From positions 1-64,000 of the forward strand of contig NZ_JAJUWU010000009.1 in the NCBI RefSeq assembly GCF_021390325.1: 64,000 nt of DNA, read 5' to 3'. The DNA comes from Jiella avicenniae (GTDB taxonomy: Bacteria > Pseudomonadota > Alphaproteobacteria > Rhizobiales > Rhizobiaceae). A program made the position numbers and the translations under genes. Position 1 is the stretch's first letter. Each line of letters begins with the position of its first letter. Under the pieces are notes generated by a model. It did not search any database. It was not told the origin of the DNA and was given only the letters and a program-made list of their open reading frames with translations. This document shows positions 17,419 through 27,469 of this stretch, piece by piece.

Positions 17419-18573
17419 TCATTCTCCGCTCGTCCGGCCGATCGGGATCATGTTCGCCCGCCCCGTGAGCGCTTCGAACAGCGCTTCGTCGGTCCCGGTC
17501 ATGAAGGCCTGCACCCCGAGCGAGGCGACGAGATCGAACAGCGCCTGTCGCCGGCCGGGATCGAGATGCGCAGCCACCTCGTCGAGGAGGAGGATTGGCC
17601 GGAAACCCGAAACCTGCGCGACGAGTTGGGCATGAGCGAGGACGAGGCCGATCAGGAGCGCCTTCTGTTCGCCGGTCGAGGCGAGGGCGGCGGGCATGTC
17701 CTTGGCGGCGAAATACACCGAAAGATCGGCACGGTGCGGGCCCTCTCTGGTCCGCCCTGCTGCGCGGTCGCCGGACCGCGAGCGCTGGAGCCCACGCCGT
17801 ACCGCCTCCTCGGCGTCGACGGCGGGCAGGGACAGGTCCAGGTCCTCGAAGCCGGACTGGAGCGAGAGCCGCGCGGCCGGAAACGGGCTCGCATCCGCCG
17901 CCGCGGCGATCTTCGTCGCCAGCATGTCGGTGAGCTCGGCGCGGGCGATCGCCATGGCGATGCCGAGTTCGGCCATCTGCGCCTCGAGGCCGGAGAGCCA
18001 GGCGTCGTCCATGCGGTCCTCGGACAGCAGGCGGTTGCGCGAGCGCATCGCCCGCTCGTAGTCGCTGGCGCGGCGGCCATGGGCCGGATCGATGGCGAGC
18101 ACCATGCGATCGAGAAACCGCCGGCGGTCGGCGGCGGGGCCGGTGAAGAGGCCATCCATCGGTGGCGTCAGCCAGAGGACGCGGCAGATCTCCAGCAGCT
18201 CGTCGGCCGTCTTCGTGGCGGTCTCGTCGATCCTGAGGGCGCGGCTCGCGGGCCCGTCCGCCGGCGGATGCAGCCGCGACTCGACCATCACCGCGCCGTC
18301 CCCCGAGATCACTGCCGCTCGGGCGAGGAACCCGCCGCTGCCGCCCTTGCGCGCCATCTCGCCATAGGTCGCACGGCGGATGCCGCGGCCGGGCGAGAGC
18401 AGCGACAGGGCTTCGAGCAGATTGGTCTTGCCGGCGCCGTTGTCGCCGAAGAACACGACGAAGCCGCTGTCGAAGGAAAGATCGAGCGTGGAATAGTTGC
18501 GGAAGTCGCCGAGCCGCAGCCGCTCCACCCGCGTCGAGGGCAGCGGCGCGGACGAGGGCGGAGTGTCGCTCAA
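17419..18573 (-). CDS. recF: DNA replication and repair protein RecF
   Basis: 384 residues. Walker A is GDNGAGKT (43-50), the signature region contains STGEQKALLIGL, and Walker B is PILLLDEVAAHLD. It loads RecA at ssDNA gaps together with RecO/RecR. No ATG lies at the right place; TTG at 18573 was chosen because GGAG stands 7 bases upstream and the encoded MSDTPPSS... leads straight into the ERLRLGDFRNY family start. It begins 20 bp after the dnaN stop. A longer frame through dnaN has no RecF sequence. Confidence 0.93.
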   Translation of the reverse strand: MSDTPPSSAPLPSTRVERLRLGDFRNYSTLDLSFDSGFVVFFGDNGAGKTNLLEALSLLSPGRGIRRATYGEMARKGGSGGFLARAAVISGDGAVMVESRLHPPADGPASRALRIDETATKTADELLEICRVLWLTPPMDGLFTGPAADRRRFLDRMVLAIDPAHGRRASDYERAMRSRNRLLSEDRMDDAWLSGLEAQMAELGIAMAIARAELTDMLATKIAAAADASPFPAARLSLQSGFEDLDLSLPAVDAEEAVRRGLQRSRSGDRAAGRTREGPHRADLSVYFAAKDMPAALASTGEQKALLIGLVLAHAQLVAQVSGFRPILLLDEVAAHLDPGRRQALFDLVASLGVQAFMTGTDEALFEALTGRANMIPIGRTSGE

Positions 18574-18593
18574 GGCCGGCTCCGCCGTCTTCC

Positions 18594-19718
18594 TCACACC
18601 CGCATCGGCATCAGGACGTAGAGCGTCGTCTCGTCGCCGCCGTCCCGGATGAGAGTCGGCGAGCCGGGATCGGCCAGCATGAAGACGGCGCTTTCGCCGG
18701 AGAGCTGACTGGTTATGTCGAGGAGATAGCGGGCGTTGAAGCCGATCTCGATGTCGTCGGAGCCGTATTCGACGGCGAGTTCTTCCGTCGCGGTGCCGCT
18801 GTCGGGCGAATTCACCGTCAGCATCAGCTGATCGGGCGAGAGCGACAGCTTCACCGCGCGGCCGCGTTCCGAGGAGATGGTCGAGACCCGATCGACGGCG
18901 GCCGAGAAGGTCTGCCGGTCGAGAGTGAGCGCCTTGTCGTTGTTCTGCGGGATGACCCGCTGATAATCCGGGAAGGTGCCGTCGATCAGCTTGGAGGTCA
19001 TCACCACGGCGCCGATGGTGAAACGGATCTTCGAATCGGAAAGCTCGATCGCCACCATGTCGTCTTCGCCGCATTCGCCGAGCAGCTTCTGCACCTCGCC
19101 GACGGTCTTGCGCGGCACGATGATGCCCGGCATGCCCTCGGAGCCCGACGGCGCCTTGACCTCGGCCCGGGCGAGCCGGTGACCGTCGGTGGCGACGGCC
19201 CGGAGCGACAGGTCGTCGTCGGCGTCGACCGTGTGGAGATAGATGCCGTTGAGATAGTAGCGGGTCTCCTCGGTGGAGATCGCGAACTGGGTCCGCTCGA
19301 TCAGTCGCAGGAGATCCGACGCCTTGAGGGAGAAGCTGTGGCTGAGGCCGCCGGCGGTGATGTCCGGAAAATCCGACTCCGGCAGGCATTGCAGGCGGAA
19401 GTTCGACCGGCCGGAGGAGATCGTCATCTGCGTCCCCTCGCCATTGGTGGCCAGCTTGACCTCCGAGCCCTCGGACAGCTTGCGGACGATGTCGTAGAGA
19501 AGATGGGCCGGAACGGTGGTCGCGCCCGTCTCCTCGCCGATCGCCGGAACGGTTTCGGTGATTTCGATGTCGAGATCCGTCGCCTTCAGCCGCATTCCGT
19601 CGTCCTCGGTGCGCACCAGGACGTTGGACAGGATCGGAATCGTGTTGCGCCGCTCGACCACGCGGTGGACGTGCGACAGCGACTTCAGAAGGTTCGAACG
19701 CTCGATGATGATACGCAT
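18594..19718 (-). CDS. dnaN: DNA polymerase III beta subunit (sliding clamp)
   Basis: 374 residues, the standard length, with three clamp domains. Recognisable blocks are KSLSHVHRVVERRNTIPILSN-type N-terminus (MRIIIERSNLLK), TIPILSNVLV, FSLKASDLLRLIERTQFAIS, RYYLNGIYLH and the C-terminal VLMPMRV, which matches the usual MPMRL end. It encircles DNA and tethers polymerase III, and with Hda would stimulate DnaA-ATP hydrolysis. It lies between dnaA (172 bp upstream) and recF. Confidence 0.98.
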   Translation of the reverse strand: MRIIIERSNLLKSLSHVHRVVERRNTIPILSNVLVRTEDDGMRLKATDLDIEITETVPAIGEETGATTVPAHLLYDIVRKLSEGSEVKLATNGEGTQMTISSGRSNFRLQCLPESDFPDITAGGLSHSFSLKASDLLRLIERTQFAISTEETRYYLNGIYLHTVDADDDLSLRAVATDGHRLARAEVKAPSGSEGMPGIIVPRKTVGEVQKLLGECGEDDMVAIELSDSKIRFTIGAVVMTSKLIDGTFPDYQRVIPQNNDKALTLDRQTFSAAVDRVSTISSERGRAVKLSLSPDQLMLTVNSPDSGTATEELAVEYGSDDIEIGFNARYLLDITSQLSGESAVFMLADPGSPTLIRDGGDETTLYVLMPMRV

Positions 19719-19890
19719 GGGGTCTGCCGTTCCATAGGGTCCCGGGACCCGGACAAGAGCCCTCCGGGACCAATGTTCTTAGAGGCTCGCCGGCGGCTTG
19801 AAAAGGGTGCAGCGGCGGGACGACGCGCCAAAAGCGCGCCGCACCGCCGTCTTGTCGGCCGTAATGGTGGCGGGTACGCCGGCGAGCCGG

Positions 19891-21393
19891 CTATTCCTCG
19901 ATCATCCTGCGGATCAGGTCGAGTTCGTTGGAGAAGGTCTCGTCCTTGGAGCGCTCGCCCTCGATCTTGCGCACGGCGTGGAGCACCGTCGTGTGATCGC
20001 GGCCGCCGAAGCGCCGGCCGATCTCCGGCAGGGAGCGTGGCGTCATCGTCTTGGCGAGATACATGGCGATCTGGCGGGGCCGGACGATGGTCTTGGTGCG
20101 GCGCGCGGACAGAAGGTCCGTGCGCGTCACGTTGTAGTGCCGCGAGACAAACTTGAGGATGTCCTCGATCCTGACTTTCCGCTCGACATTCGCCCGGGTC
20201 AGCTGGTTGAGCAGGTCTTCCAGATGCTCGGCCGAGAGCGGCTGGCCGAGCGAGTGGCGGAAGGCGATCTGGTTGAAGGCGCCCTCGAGGTCGCGGCCGG
20301 AGCCGATCACCCGTCTGGCGATCGTATCGATCATGTGGTCCGGCATGGCGAAGGTCGGATCCTCGGCGCGCATGGCCGCCGCGCGGCTTTCGAGGATCGC
20401 CTTGCGCATCGGATAATCGGGGACGCCGATGTCCAGCGTGATGCCGTTGGCGAGCCGCGAGCGCACCCGGGGATCGAGAGACTCGAGGTCCGCCGCCGGA
20501 CGGTCGGCGGCGCAGATCACCTGCTTGGCCGAATCGATCAGCGCATTCAGAAGATGACAGAATTCCTGCTGGATCGACTTGCCCTGCAGGAACTGGGTGT
20601 CGTCGATGATCAGGATGTCGATGCCGCGCAGGGTCTCCTTCAGATCGAGAGCCCGATTGTCGCGGATCGCCGTGGCGAAGCGCCACATGAAATATTCGGC
20701 GGTCAGATAGACCACCCGCGGCCGGTCCGGCCGGCGAACCGCCGCGTTGGCGATCGCCTGGAGGAGGTGGGTCTTGCCGAGGCCGACAGCCGCATGAACG
20801 AAGAGCGGATTGAAGCGCACCGAACCCGGCCCGTTCTCGGCCACGGATTTCGCCGCCGCCAGCGCGACCCGGTTCGAGGCCCCCTCGACGAAGCTGTCGA
20901 AGACGTAACGAGGATCGAGCGGCGAGCCGAAGTCGGCCGAACCGGACACGGTGAACGGCGCCTCGACGGCCTCCGGTTCTTCGGCCTCCGGTCGCTGGGC
21001 GAGCCGGGCGTCGGCCGCGGCCAGCGGGGCCGCCTGCTCGGTCCGCCCGCCGATGCGGCTCGAGCGGATGGTGACCCCGCCGCCCCGGACGGCGGAGCGC
21101 ACGGCGACGTCGACGCGCAGCGTGCCGGGCACCTCGTCGGCAAAGATCTCGGTCAAGAGCTCCTGATAGTGCGACTGGATCCAGCTGCGCAGGAAGGCAG
21201 TCGGCACGGAGACCTGGCAGACACCCTTGCCGAGAGTGTCGAGTTTCATGCGCTGGAACCAGCTCATGTAGATGTCCTGGCCGAGCTGGGCCTTGAGACG
21301 CATCTTGACGCGCTCGATCACCTCCGCCCGGTCTGAGTCAACCTCCGTCATCATTGCCCCGTGCTTGCCGCTCTTCGTTTGCTGCGCGTTCAT
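19891..21393 (-). CDS. dnaA: Chromosomal replication initiator DnaA
   Basis: 500 residues from the ATG at 21393. Domain I is at about 20-95 (VKMRLKAQLGQDIYMSWFQRMKL) and a variable linker follows. The AAA+ domain has Walker A VGLGKTH, Walker B ILIIDDTQF, and the sensor 2 arginine in SGRDLEGAFNQ. The C-terminal HTH ends in the DnaA signature GGRDHTTVLHAVRKIE, which binds DnaA boxes. The start is uncertain: ATG at 21450 would overlap the rhodanese stop, and tandem ATGs at 21354/21351 would shorten the protein by 13-14 residues. No ribosome site decides between them. Confidence 0.95.
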   Translation of the reverse strand: MNAQQTKSGKHGAMMTEVDSDRAEVIERVKMRLKAQLGQDIYMSWFQRMKLDTLGKGVCQVSVPTAFLRSWIQSHYQELLTEIFADEVPGTLRVDVAVRSAVRGGGVTIRSSRIGGRTEQAAPLAAADARLAQRPEAEEPEAVEAPFTVSGSADFGSPLDPRYVFDSFVEGASNRVALAAAKSVAENGPGSVRFNPLFVHAAVGLGKTHLLQAIANAAVRRPDRPRVVYLTAEYFMWRFATAIRDNRALDLKETLRGIDILIIDDTQFLQGKSIQQEFCHLLNALIDSAKQVICAADRPAADLESLDPRVRSRLANGITLDIGVPDYPMRKAILESRAAAMRAEDPTFAMPDHMIDTIARRVIGSGRDLEGAFNQIAFRHSLGQPLSAEHLEDLLNQLTRANVERKVRIEDILKFVSRHYNVTRTDLLSARRTKTIVRPRQIAMYLAKTMTPRSLPEIGRRFGGRDHTTVLHAVRKIEGERSKDETFSNELDLIRRMIEE

Positions 21394-21446
21394 GGCGCCG
21401 TCGACCTTCGTTCGCGCCGGGCCCGTTGCCGCCGGGCGGGCGTGAA

Positions 21447-21881
21447 TCATCTCTGTAGCCACGGAAGCCCCTCCGCTTTCCAGCCGGCCATGGTACCGCG
21501 GTGACCATCCTGGTCCGGAGCGCCCTCGAAGCCGTCGAGAATGTTGATGCAGTGCCGGAAGCCGGCCGCCGTGAGGGCGCGAGCGGCCGCGACGGAGCGA
21601 ACCCCCGAGCGGCAGAGGAGATAGATCCGTCCGTCCGACTTGCCCGGGCCCCCGCCGAGCGCTGCCTCGACCCGCTCGACGAAATCGGGATCGACCGCCA
21701 TCGAGGGATAGGACTGCCATTCGACCAGGACCGCCGATTTGGCGAGCGGCGAAAGATCCGGAATCCCGACATAGGTCCATTCCGCCGCCGTCCTGACGTC
21801 GACGAGGATCGCGGCCGGATCGCCCGCCAAGTCCGACCAGCATTGCCGGACGCTCACGTCGCCTTCGTAGCCTTGCGCCAT
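21447..21881 (-). CDS. Rhodanese-domain protein between rpsT and dnaA
   Basis: 144 residues forming a single rhodanese domain, with the ILVDVRTAAEW CH2-like motif and the active-site loop CRSGVRS with Cys90. It is probably a sulfurtransferase, or a cyanide/thiosulfate-handling or regulatory protein; its substrate is unknown. ATG at 21881 follows GGAAGGTGTG, while a longer frame adds a Cys-rich leader without support. Its stop overlaps a possible dnaA start (ATGA at 21447-21450), so rhodanese and dnaA are probably one transcript. Confidence 0.85.
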   Translation of the reverse strand: MAQGYEGDVSVRQCWSDLAGDPAAILVDVRTAAEWTYVGIPDLSPLAKSAVLVEWQSYPSMAVDPDFVERVEAALGGGPGKSDGRIYLLCRSGVRSVAAARALTAAGFRHCINILDGFEGAPDQDGHRGTMAGWKAEGLPWLQR

Positions 21882-22472
21882 CACACCTTCCCACCGGTCA
21901 GTAAAACAACAGTATCCAGCCGGCTGCCCTTGGGGCGGGCCGTCCACCGTCACTAATTTCGTGATAGAATCTGAGAGTCTAAGAGGCTGACGTTGTGATC
22001 AATGTCCGCGAACCCATCACAGCACTGCTTGAAGTTCTGGATAAGTTCGCTTGTCCCCGCACTACGTCTGTCCCCGCTCTTGTCATGGCGAGAATTTACG
22101 AGACCCGAGCGGCCGGGGCAAGCCGACTCGACGCGATTCCGAGTCGCCGAGGGTGCCCTTGTTGCGACTCCGACATCGCTCTGACGGAGGGTCCTTGCCG
22201 GAACCCCTTATGCCCGGGCGGTTTGGCTGGTTCTGTCCCGTAGGCGATGGGAGCGAAAGAATAAATTTCGCCGGATTCGTGGCGGCCTACTTGACTCAAA
22301 GGCTTGGCAGAAATTGGTTAGCCGGCAATCATAACCCGATCGACGACCTCTTCCAAGGCATTGATTTAAATAGATTTCTTCTAACACGATCTTGTGGCTG
22401 GGCTGCCTCGTGAGGATCTGGCGCCCGTTCCGGGCGACTCGCCGGCCCGGCGTCCGCAAGACGTCACGAATC
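21882..22472. promoter_or_regulatory. GANTC-rich control region upstream of rhodanese-dnaA
   Basis: Between the rpsT terminator and the rhodanese start there is no gene. Ten GANTC sites lie at 21967, 21975, 22125, 22135, 22141, 22166, 22274, 22293, 22436 and 22468. About two would be expected at random in 506 bp. GANTC is methylated by CcrM in Alphaproteobacteria and couples dnaA transcription to the cell cycle. TCTGGATAA (22036-22044) differs from a DnaA box in one base. The segment 22358-22385 is strikingly AT-rich. A promoter here must drive rhodanese and dnaA; origin activity is possible but unproven. Confidence 0.65.
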
Positions 22473-22498
22473 AAAAAAGCCCGGCCGGAGCCGAGCTT
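22473..22498 (-). terminator. Rho-independent terminator of rpsT
   Basis: On the minus strand AGCTCGGC-TCCG-GCCGGGCT forms an 8-bp stem with one G-T pair, followed directly by TTTTTT. It lies 25 bp downstream of rpsT and separates it from the dnaA control region. Confidence 0.88.
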
Positions 22499-22522
22499 TC
22501 TCAAAGACATGAAATGCGCCGA

Positions 22523-22792
22523 TCAGGCCTCGGCGATCGCTTTCACGCGATGCGACAGGCGCGAGATCTTCCGCGAGACGGTGTTGCGATGGAAGACGCC
22601 CTTGGAGGCGGCGCGGCGCATTTCCGGTTCGGCATTCCGGAAGGCAGCGACGGCGGCTTCCTTGTCGCCGGCGGCGATCGCCTCTTCGACCTTGCGCAGG
22701 AAGGTCCGCACGCGCGAGCGGCGGGCACCGTTGATGGCCGTACGGCGAGCGATCTTACGCGTCGCCTTCTTGGCCGAAGGAGTGTTGGCCAT
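22523..22792 (-). CDS. rpsT: 30S ribosomal protein S20
   Basis: 89 residues, very basic and helical, starting [21 protein letters not shown] with S20 signatures ([40 protein letters not shown]). It binds 16S rRNA early in 30S assembly. The start is fixed by [10 protein letters not shown] longer frame upstream has no family sequence. Its position upstream of dnaA is typical of the order. Confidence 0.98.
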   Translation of the reverse strand: MANTPSAKKATRKIARRTAINGARRSRVRTFLRKVEEAIAAGDKEAAVAAFRNAEPEMRRAASKGVFHRNTVSRKISRLSHRVKAIAEA

Positions 22793-22999
22793 TGTCGTCT
22801 CTCTTTCCTGATCGGACCATGCAGCGCCAGCGTTCAGCAAGGCCCGCAGCGCACAAAAGAACGGGGCGGCGCCCGCAAGGCACCGCCAATTGGCGCGCCT
22901 TATAAGAAAGAGGCGGCCCCGCGTCAACCTTCGACGTCGCCGTCACTCCCTCGGCGGGCTTCGCCATCGGGCGGGCGGAGAGGCGGGCAGGCGGGCGCC

Positions 23000-23773
23000 T
23001 CAGCGATTCTTGAACTGCGGCGAGCGCTTCTGGACGAAGGCCTCCATGCCCTCGCTCTGATCCTCGGTGGCAAACAGCGAATGAAAGACCCGCCGTTCGA
23101 ATCGCAGTCCTTCCGACAGCGGCACCTCGAAGGCGCGATTGACCGATTCCTTGGCGAGCATGACGGCCGGCAACGAGAAGTTGGCGATCTTGTCGGCGGT
23201 GCGCAGCGCCTCCTCGACGAGGTCGGTCGCCGGCACGATCCGCGCGACGAGGCCGCAGCGTTCCGCTTCCTGGACGTCCATGAGCCGGCCGGTGAGGCAC
23301 AGATCCATCGTCTTCGCCTTGCCGATCGATCGGGCGAGGCGCTGGGTGCCGCCCATGCCGGGAATGACGCCGAGAGTGATCTCGGGCTGGCCGAACTTGG
23401 CGTTGTCGGCGGCGATCACGATGTCGCACATCAGCGCCACCTCGCAGCCGCCGCCGAGGGCATAGCCGGCGACGGCCGCGATCGTCGGCTTGCGGAATTC
23501 GCCGAGACCTTCCCATTCGGCCCACAGATCGGTCGTCAGGGCCTCGGCGAAGTCGAGCCCCTGCATCTCCTTGATGTCGGCTCCGGCGGCAAAGGCCTTT
23601 TCCGACCCCGTCAGAACCACCGCGCCGATCCTGGCGTCGTTCTGGAACGCCTGCAGCGCCTGGACGACCTCGCGCATCATCTGGATGCTCAGTGCGTTCA
23701 TCGATTTCGGCCGGTTGAAGGTCACGAGGCCGACACGTCCGCGGGTCTCGACTTTGATCGTCTCGTAGTTCAT
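23000..23773 (-). CDS. Enoyl-CoA hydratase
   Basis: 257 residues, the standard length of a monofunctional crotonase. The oxyanion-hole segment [15 protein letters not shown] and both catalytic glutamates are present, in [14 protein letters not shown] and [20 protein letters not shown], so it should hydrate 2-enoyl-CoA as in rat mitochondrial ECH. The C-terminal [17 protein letters not shown] is also canonical. It stands alone between rpsT and mutM, away from the main fad cluster. ATG at 23773 was chosen because [22 protein letters not shown] is the family N-terminus. Confidence 0.93.
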   Translation of the reverse strand: MNYETIKVETRGRVGLVTFNRPKSMNALSIQMMREVVQALQAFQNDARIGAVVLTGSEKAFAAGADIKEMQGLDFAEALTTDLWAEWEGLGEFRKPTIAAVAGYALGGGCEVALMCDIVIAADNAKFGQPEITLGVIPGMGGTQRLARSIGKAKTMDLCLTGRLMDVQEAERCGLVARIVPATDLVEEALRTADKIANFSLPAVMLAKESVNRAFEVPLSEGLRFERRVFHSLFATEDQSEGMEAFVQKRSPQFKNR

Positions 23774-23913
23774 GGCGCTCCACCGTCTCGACAGGCGCCG
23801 GACGAAACGCCGGCGCTTGATTTTCGCCATGCTTGGACGAACGAGGCAGCGAACGCAATACGACGTGGCAGCGCGGGTCCTGGCGGCGAAGGTCCACCGG
23901 GCATGTGGGGCGG

Positions 23914-24807
23914 CTAGCGCTGGCAGAGCGGGCAGAAGAAGGTCGAGCGGCCGGACTGGACGATCCGCTTGACGATGCCGCGGCAGCCGCCGCGCGGGCA
24001 GGGCTCGTCCTCCCGGTCGTAGACCGCGAAGGAATGCTGGAAATAGCCGAGCGAGCCGTCGGCCTGGCGGTAGTCCTTCAGCGAGGACCCGCCCGCGGCG
24101 ATCGCATCGAAGATCGTTTCGCGGATCTGCCGGGCGAGTTCGTCGAGCCGCTTCGTTGGTGCGCCCTTCGCCGTCACCAGGGTGCCGGCGGCCCGCCTCG
24201 GCGAGAGCTTCGCCCGCCACAGCGCCTCGCAGACATAGATGTTGCCGAGGCCGGCGACGACCTTCTGGTCGAGCAGCACCGCCTTCAACGGCGCGGCGCG
24301 ACCGGCAAAGAGCGGCGCCAGCGCGGCGCCGGACAGAGCGTTGCCTGTCGGCTCGATGCCGAGACCGCGAAAATGCGGATGGGCGTCGAAGGCCGAGCGT
24401 TCGATCAAACTCATATAGCCGAAGCGCCTCGGGTCGTTGAAGACCACCGAGACGGGGGTCGCCTCGGCGGTCTCCAGCTCGAAACGGACGTGATCGTGCA
24501 GCCGCTCGCTCGATCGCGGGTGGACGAAGACGCCGGGCGTCTGCGTTCCGGCGCGGCTTTCGATGCGGAACGAGCCGGACATGCCGAGATGCATCGCGAG
24601 CACCGTGCCGCCTTCGAGATCGGCGAGGAGGTATTTCGCCCGCCGTCCGAGCCCCTCGATCCTTAGGCCCTCGAGCCGCTCGGCGAAGTTTTCCGGCAAG
24701 GGAAAGCGCAGATCCGGGCGGGCAAGCACGACCCGCTCGATCCGGGCGCCCGCCATGACCGGCTCGAGGCCGCGCCGCACGGTCTCCACCTCTGGCAATT
24801 CCGGCAT
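23914..24807 (-). CDS. mutM: Formamidopyrimidine-DNA glycosylase
   Basis: 297 residues. The N-terminus [14 protein letters not shown] carries the catalytic Pro2 and Glu3. The H2TH domain ([23 protein letters not shown]) contains the conserved Asn. The C-terminal zinc finger is complete: CPRGGC ... FFCPLCQR, with Arg at the turn. It removes 8-oxoguanine and opened purines with AP-lyase activity. It is divergent from ubiE, a pairing typical of the order. Confidence 0.97.
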   Translation of the reverse strand: MPELPEVETVRRGLEPVMAGARIERVVLARPDLRFPLPENFAERLEGLRIEGLGRRAKYLLADLEGGTVLAMHLGMSGSFRIESRAGTQTPGVFVHPRSSERLHDHVRFELETAEATPVSVVFNDPRRFGYMSLIERSAFDAHPHFRGLGIEPTGNALSGAALAPLFAGRAAPLKAVLLDQKVVAGLGNIYVCEALWRAKLSPRRAAGTLVTAKGAPTKRLDELARQIRETIFDAIAAGGSSLKDYRQADGSLGYFQHSFAVYDREDEPCPRGGCRGIVKRIVQSGRSTFFCPLCQR

Positions 24808-24978
24808 GTGCGCTTAAGTCCTCTGCTCGAACGGGGGCCTCGATGTCGCCTCTTGGCGGGGCGCGAAGAAGCCGTTAGGCCGGTCTCGCGCGACGTCTCC
24901 TCGCTGCCCGCCAGGCGATGAGTCGGGTGCGCGCAATATCCGCATCGAAGCGATGCGTTGCAACGAAGGTCGAATGTC

Positions 24979-25758
24979 ATGTCGCAGTCGCGCGTCACCG
25001 GAGCCGAAGCCATGGAGACGGCCTATGGCTATGCGACCGTCAGCGGCCGGGGCGAGAAGCAGGAGCGCGTCAACGAGGTCTTCCATCGTGTCGCCGAACG
25101 CTACGACCTGATGAACGACCTGATGTCCGGCGGTCTGCACAGGGCCTGGAAGGCGGCGATGGTCGCATGGCTCAGCCCGCCGCACCGGCCGGAATACCGC
25201 TTCCTCGACGTGGCCGGCGGCACCGGCGACGTCGCCTTCCGGATCGTCGAGGCGACGCGCCGGCGGGCCCACGGCACCGTTCTCGACATCAATGCCTCGA
25301 TGCTCGCCGTCGGGGCGGAGCGGGCGATCAAGAAGAAGCTCGGGGAGAACCTCACCTTCACCGAGGGCAATGCCGAGGAACTGCCCCTGCCGGACAACCA
25401 CTTCGACGCCTATACGATCGCCTTCGGCATCCGCAACGTACCGCGGATCGGGGAGGCGCTGAAGGAGGCCTATCGCGTGCTGAAGCCCGGGGGCCGGTTC
25501 ATGTGCCTCGAATTCTCCGAAGTCGACCTGCCGGTTCTCGACAAGGTCTACGATGCGTGGTCCTTCCAGGCGATCCCGCGGATCGGGGAGATCGTCGCGC
25601 GCGACCGCGAATCCTATGCCTATCTGGTGGAGTCGATCCGCCGGTTCCCGAACCAGGCGAACTTCGCCGCGGCGATCGGAGAGGCCGGTTTCGAGCGCGT
25701 CGACTACCGCAATCTCTCCGGCGGAATCGCCGCCATCCATTCGGGATGGAAGCTCTGA
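24979..25758 (+). CDS. ubiE: Ubiquinone/menaquinone C-methyltransferase UbiE
   Basis: 259 residues. Signatures are [24 protein letters not shown], the SAM-binding [39 protein letters not shown] and the terminal [15 protein letters not shown]. It methylates C2 of the benzoquinol intermediate. ATG at 24979 follows GAAGG by 10 bases; seven upstream codons also open with ATG but precede the ribosome site. ubiB follows after 124 bp. Confidence 0.96.
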   Translation: MSQSRVTGAEAMETAYGYATVSGRGEKQERVNEVFHRVAERYDLMNDLMSGGLHRAWKAAMVAWLSPPHRPEYRFLDVAGGTGDVAFRIVEATRRRAHGTVLDINASMLAVGAERAIKKKLGENLTFTEGNAEELPLPDNHFDAYTIAFGIRNVPRIGEALKEAYRVLKPGGRFMCLEFSEVDLPVLDKVYDAWSFQAIPRIGEIVARDRESYAYLVESIRRFPNQANFAAAIGEAGFERVDYRNLSGGIAAIHSGWKL

Positions 25759-25882
25759 CGCCGGTGACGCTTGCAGTCGACATCGCACCGCCGGACCGCT
25801 CCGTGCCTGATGGGATCCTTGGAGGGGAGGCGCGAATGGCTCCGATCGCGCCCAAGTTCGGCCGGTTGAGGCGGCAAGGATC

Positions 25883-27469
25883 GTGACCAATCCGATCTCC
25901 GGAACCTTCGCGCTCGTCAGGGCCGCCTACGTGCTGGCGCGTGAAGGCGTCGTCGGCGCCTTTCCCCCCGAGGGGCTGCCGGCCGGCGCCAAACTGCTGC
26001 ACCGTCTCGCGCGGCTGATCCAGCGCGGCTCGACGAAGGGCAGGGACCGCTCCGACCGGCTGTCGCGGGCGCTGCACCGTCTGGGTCCCTCCTATGTGAA
26101 GCTCGGCCAGTTCCTGGCGACGCGCCCGGACATCGTCGGCGCGGACATCGCCGGCGAACTGGGCGCACTGCAGGACAAGGTGCCGCCCTTCGAGCGCCAC
26201 CTCGCCGTCGCCGAAATCGAGACGACCCTCGGCCGGCCGCTCGGCGACCTTTTCCTCGATCTCGGCGAGGTCGTGGGCGCGGCTTCGATCGCCCAGGTCT
26301 ACAAGGCGCGGATCCGCAACCCGGACGGCACCGAGCGCTTCGCCGCGGTCAAGGTGATCCGCCCTGGCATCCGGGCGCGCTTTCGCCGCGAGCTCGACAC
26401 GTTCCGCTTCATCGCCGACTTTCTCGAGCGCTTCGTCGAATCCTCCCGCCGGCTGCGGCCGGTCGCCGTGGTCGAGACGCTCACCCAGTCCACCCGCATC
26501 GAGATGGATCTGCGGCTCGAGGCGGCGGCGTCTTCGGAAATGGCCGAGAACGTCGCCAGGGACAAAGGCTTCCGCGTTCCGGCGATCGACTGGGAGCGCA
26601 CCGGCCGCGACGTCATCACCATGGAGTGGATCGACGGGATCAAGCTTTCGGACGTCGGCGCGGTGGTCGCCGCCGGCCACGACACCAAGAAGATCGGCGT
26701 CACGGTCGTCCAGTCGTTCCTGCGCCATGCGATGCGCGACGGCTTCTTCCACGCCGACATGCATCAGGGCAATCTGTTCATCGCGCCGGACGGCACGATC
26801 GTCGCGGTCGACCTCGGCATCGTCGGCCGGCTGAGCCGGGACTCCAAGCGTTTCCTCGCCGAGATCCTCTACGGCTTCATCCAGCGCGACTACCGTCGCG
26901 TGGCCGAGGTTCATTTCGAGGCCGGCTACGTGCCGCGCACCCAGGACGTCGCGAGCTTCGCCCAGGCGCTGAGGGCGATCGGCGAGCCGATCTACGGCCA
27001 ACCGGCCGAGACGATCTCGATGGGGCACCTGTTGTCGCTGCTCTTCGAGGTCACCCAGCTGTTCGAAATGCAGACGCGGCCCGAGCTGGTGCTTCTGCAG
27101 AAGACCATGGTGGTGGTCGAAGGCGTCGCGCGCAGCTTCGATCCGAAGTTCAACATGTGGGTCGCCGCCGAACCGGTGGTCTCCGACTACATCATGACCG
27201 AGCTCGGCCCCGCCGCGAAGCTCCAGGAGGCGCGCGACGGCCTGGAGGCCGGGCTGAAGCTTCTGCGCAAGGCGCCCGAACTCGCCGTCGGCCTGGAGGT
27301 CCTCAGTCGCGAACTCCCCGAACTGATCGAGAACGGCATCCGCCTCAACGACGATACGCTCTACGACCTCGTCCAGGACGGCAAGGCGAGCATCATTCTC
27401 GGCCATGTCGAGCGCTGGGTCATCGCCCTGGCGCTGGTGACGATCGCCGGTGCGCTGGTCTTCGGCTGA
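25883..27469 (+). CDS. ubiB: UbiB/ABC1 family kinase-like protein for ubiquinone biosynthesis
   Basis: 528 residues. The atypical kinase domain has the family-defining KxGQ motif (SYVKLGQFLATRPD), the Ala-rich replacement of the P-loop (VVGAASIAQVYKA), the ExD-type and catalytic residues in DGFFHADMHQGNLF and VAVDLGIVGRL, and a C-terminal hydrophobic hairpin at about 505-527 for membrane attachment. It supports the ubiquinone hydroxylation complex. The start is GTG at 25883 after CAAGGA. Confidence 0.95.
   Translation: MTNPISGTFALVRAAYVLAREGVVGAFPPEGLPAGAKLLHRLARLIQRGSTKGRDRSDRLSRALHRLGPSYVKLGQFLATRPDIVGADIAGELGALQDKVPPFERHLAVAEIETTLGRPLGDLFLDLGEVVGAASIAQVYKARIRNPDGTERFAAVKVIRPGIRARFRRELDTFRFIADFLERFVESSRRLRPVAVVETLTQSTRIEMDLRLEAAASSEMAENVARDKGFRVPAIDWERTGRDVITMEWIDGIKLSDVGAVVAAGHDTKKIGVTVVQSFLRHAMRDGFFHADMHQGNLFIAPDGTIVAVDLGIVGRLSRDSKRFLAEILYGFIQRDYRRVAEVHFEAGYVPRTQDVASFAQALRAIGEPIYGQPAETISMGHLLSLLFEVTQLFEMQTRPELVLLQKTMVVVEGVARSFDPKFNMWVAAEPVVSDYIMTELGPAAKLQEARDGLEAGLKLLRKAPELAVGLEVLSRELPELIENGIRLNDDTLYDLVQDGKASIILGHVERWVIALALVTIAGALVFG

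Noticed and set aside
18574-19773. N-terminal extension of the recF frame through dnaN
   Set aside because: The frame is open, but the sequence is a shadow of dnaN; RecF resemblance begins only at the TTG at 18573.
21995-22413. Several open frames of 60-120 codons in the rpsT-dnaA gap
   Set aside because: Overlapping each other in different frames, no ribosome site, no domain; the region is better explained as regulatory DNA.
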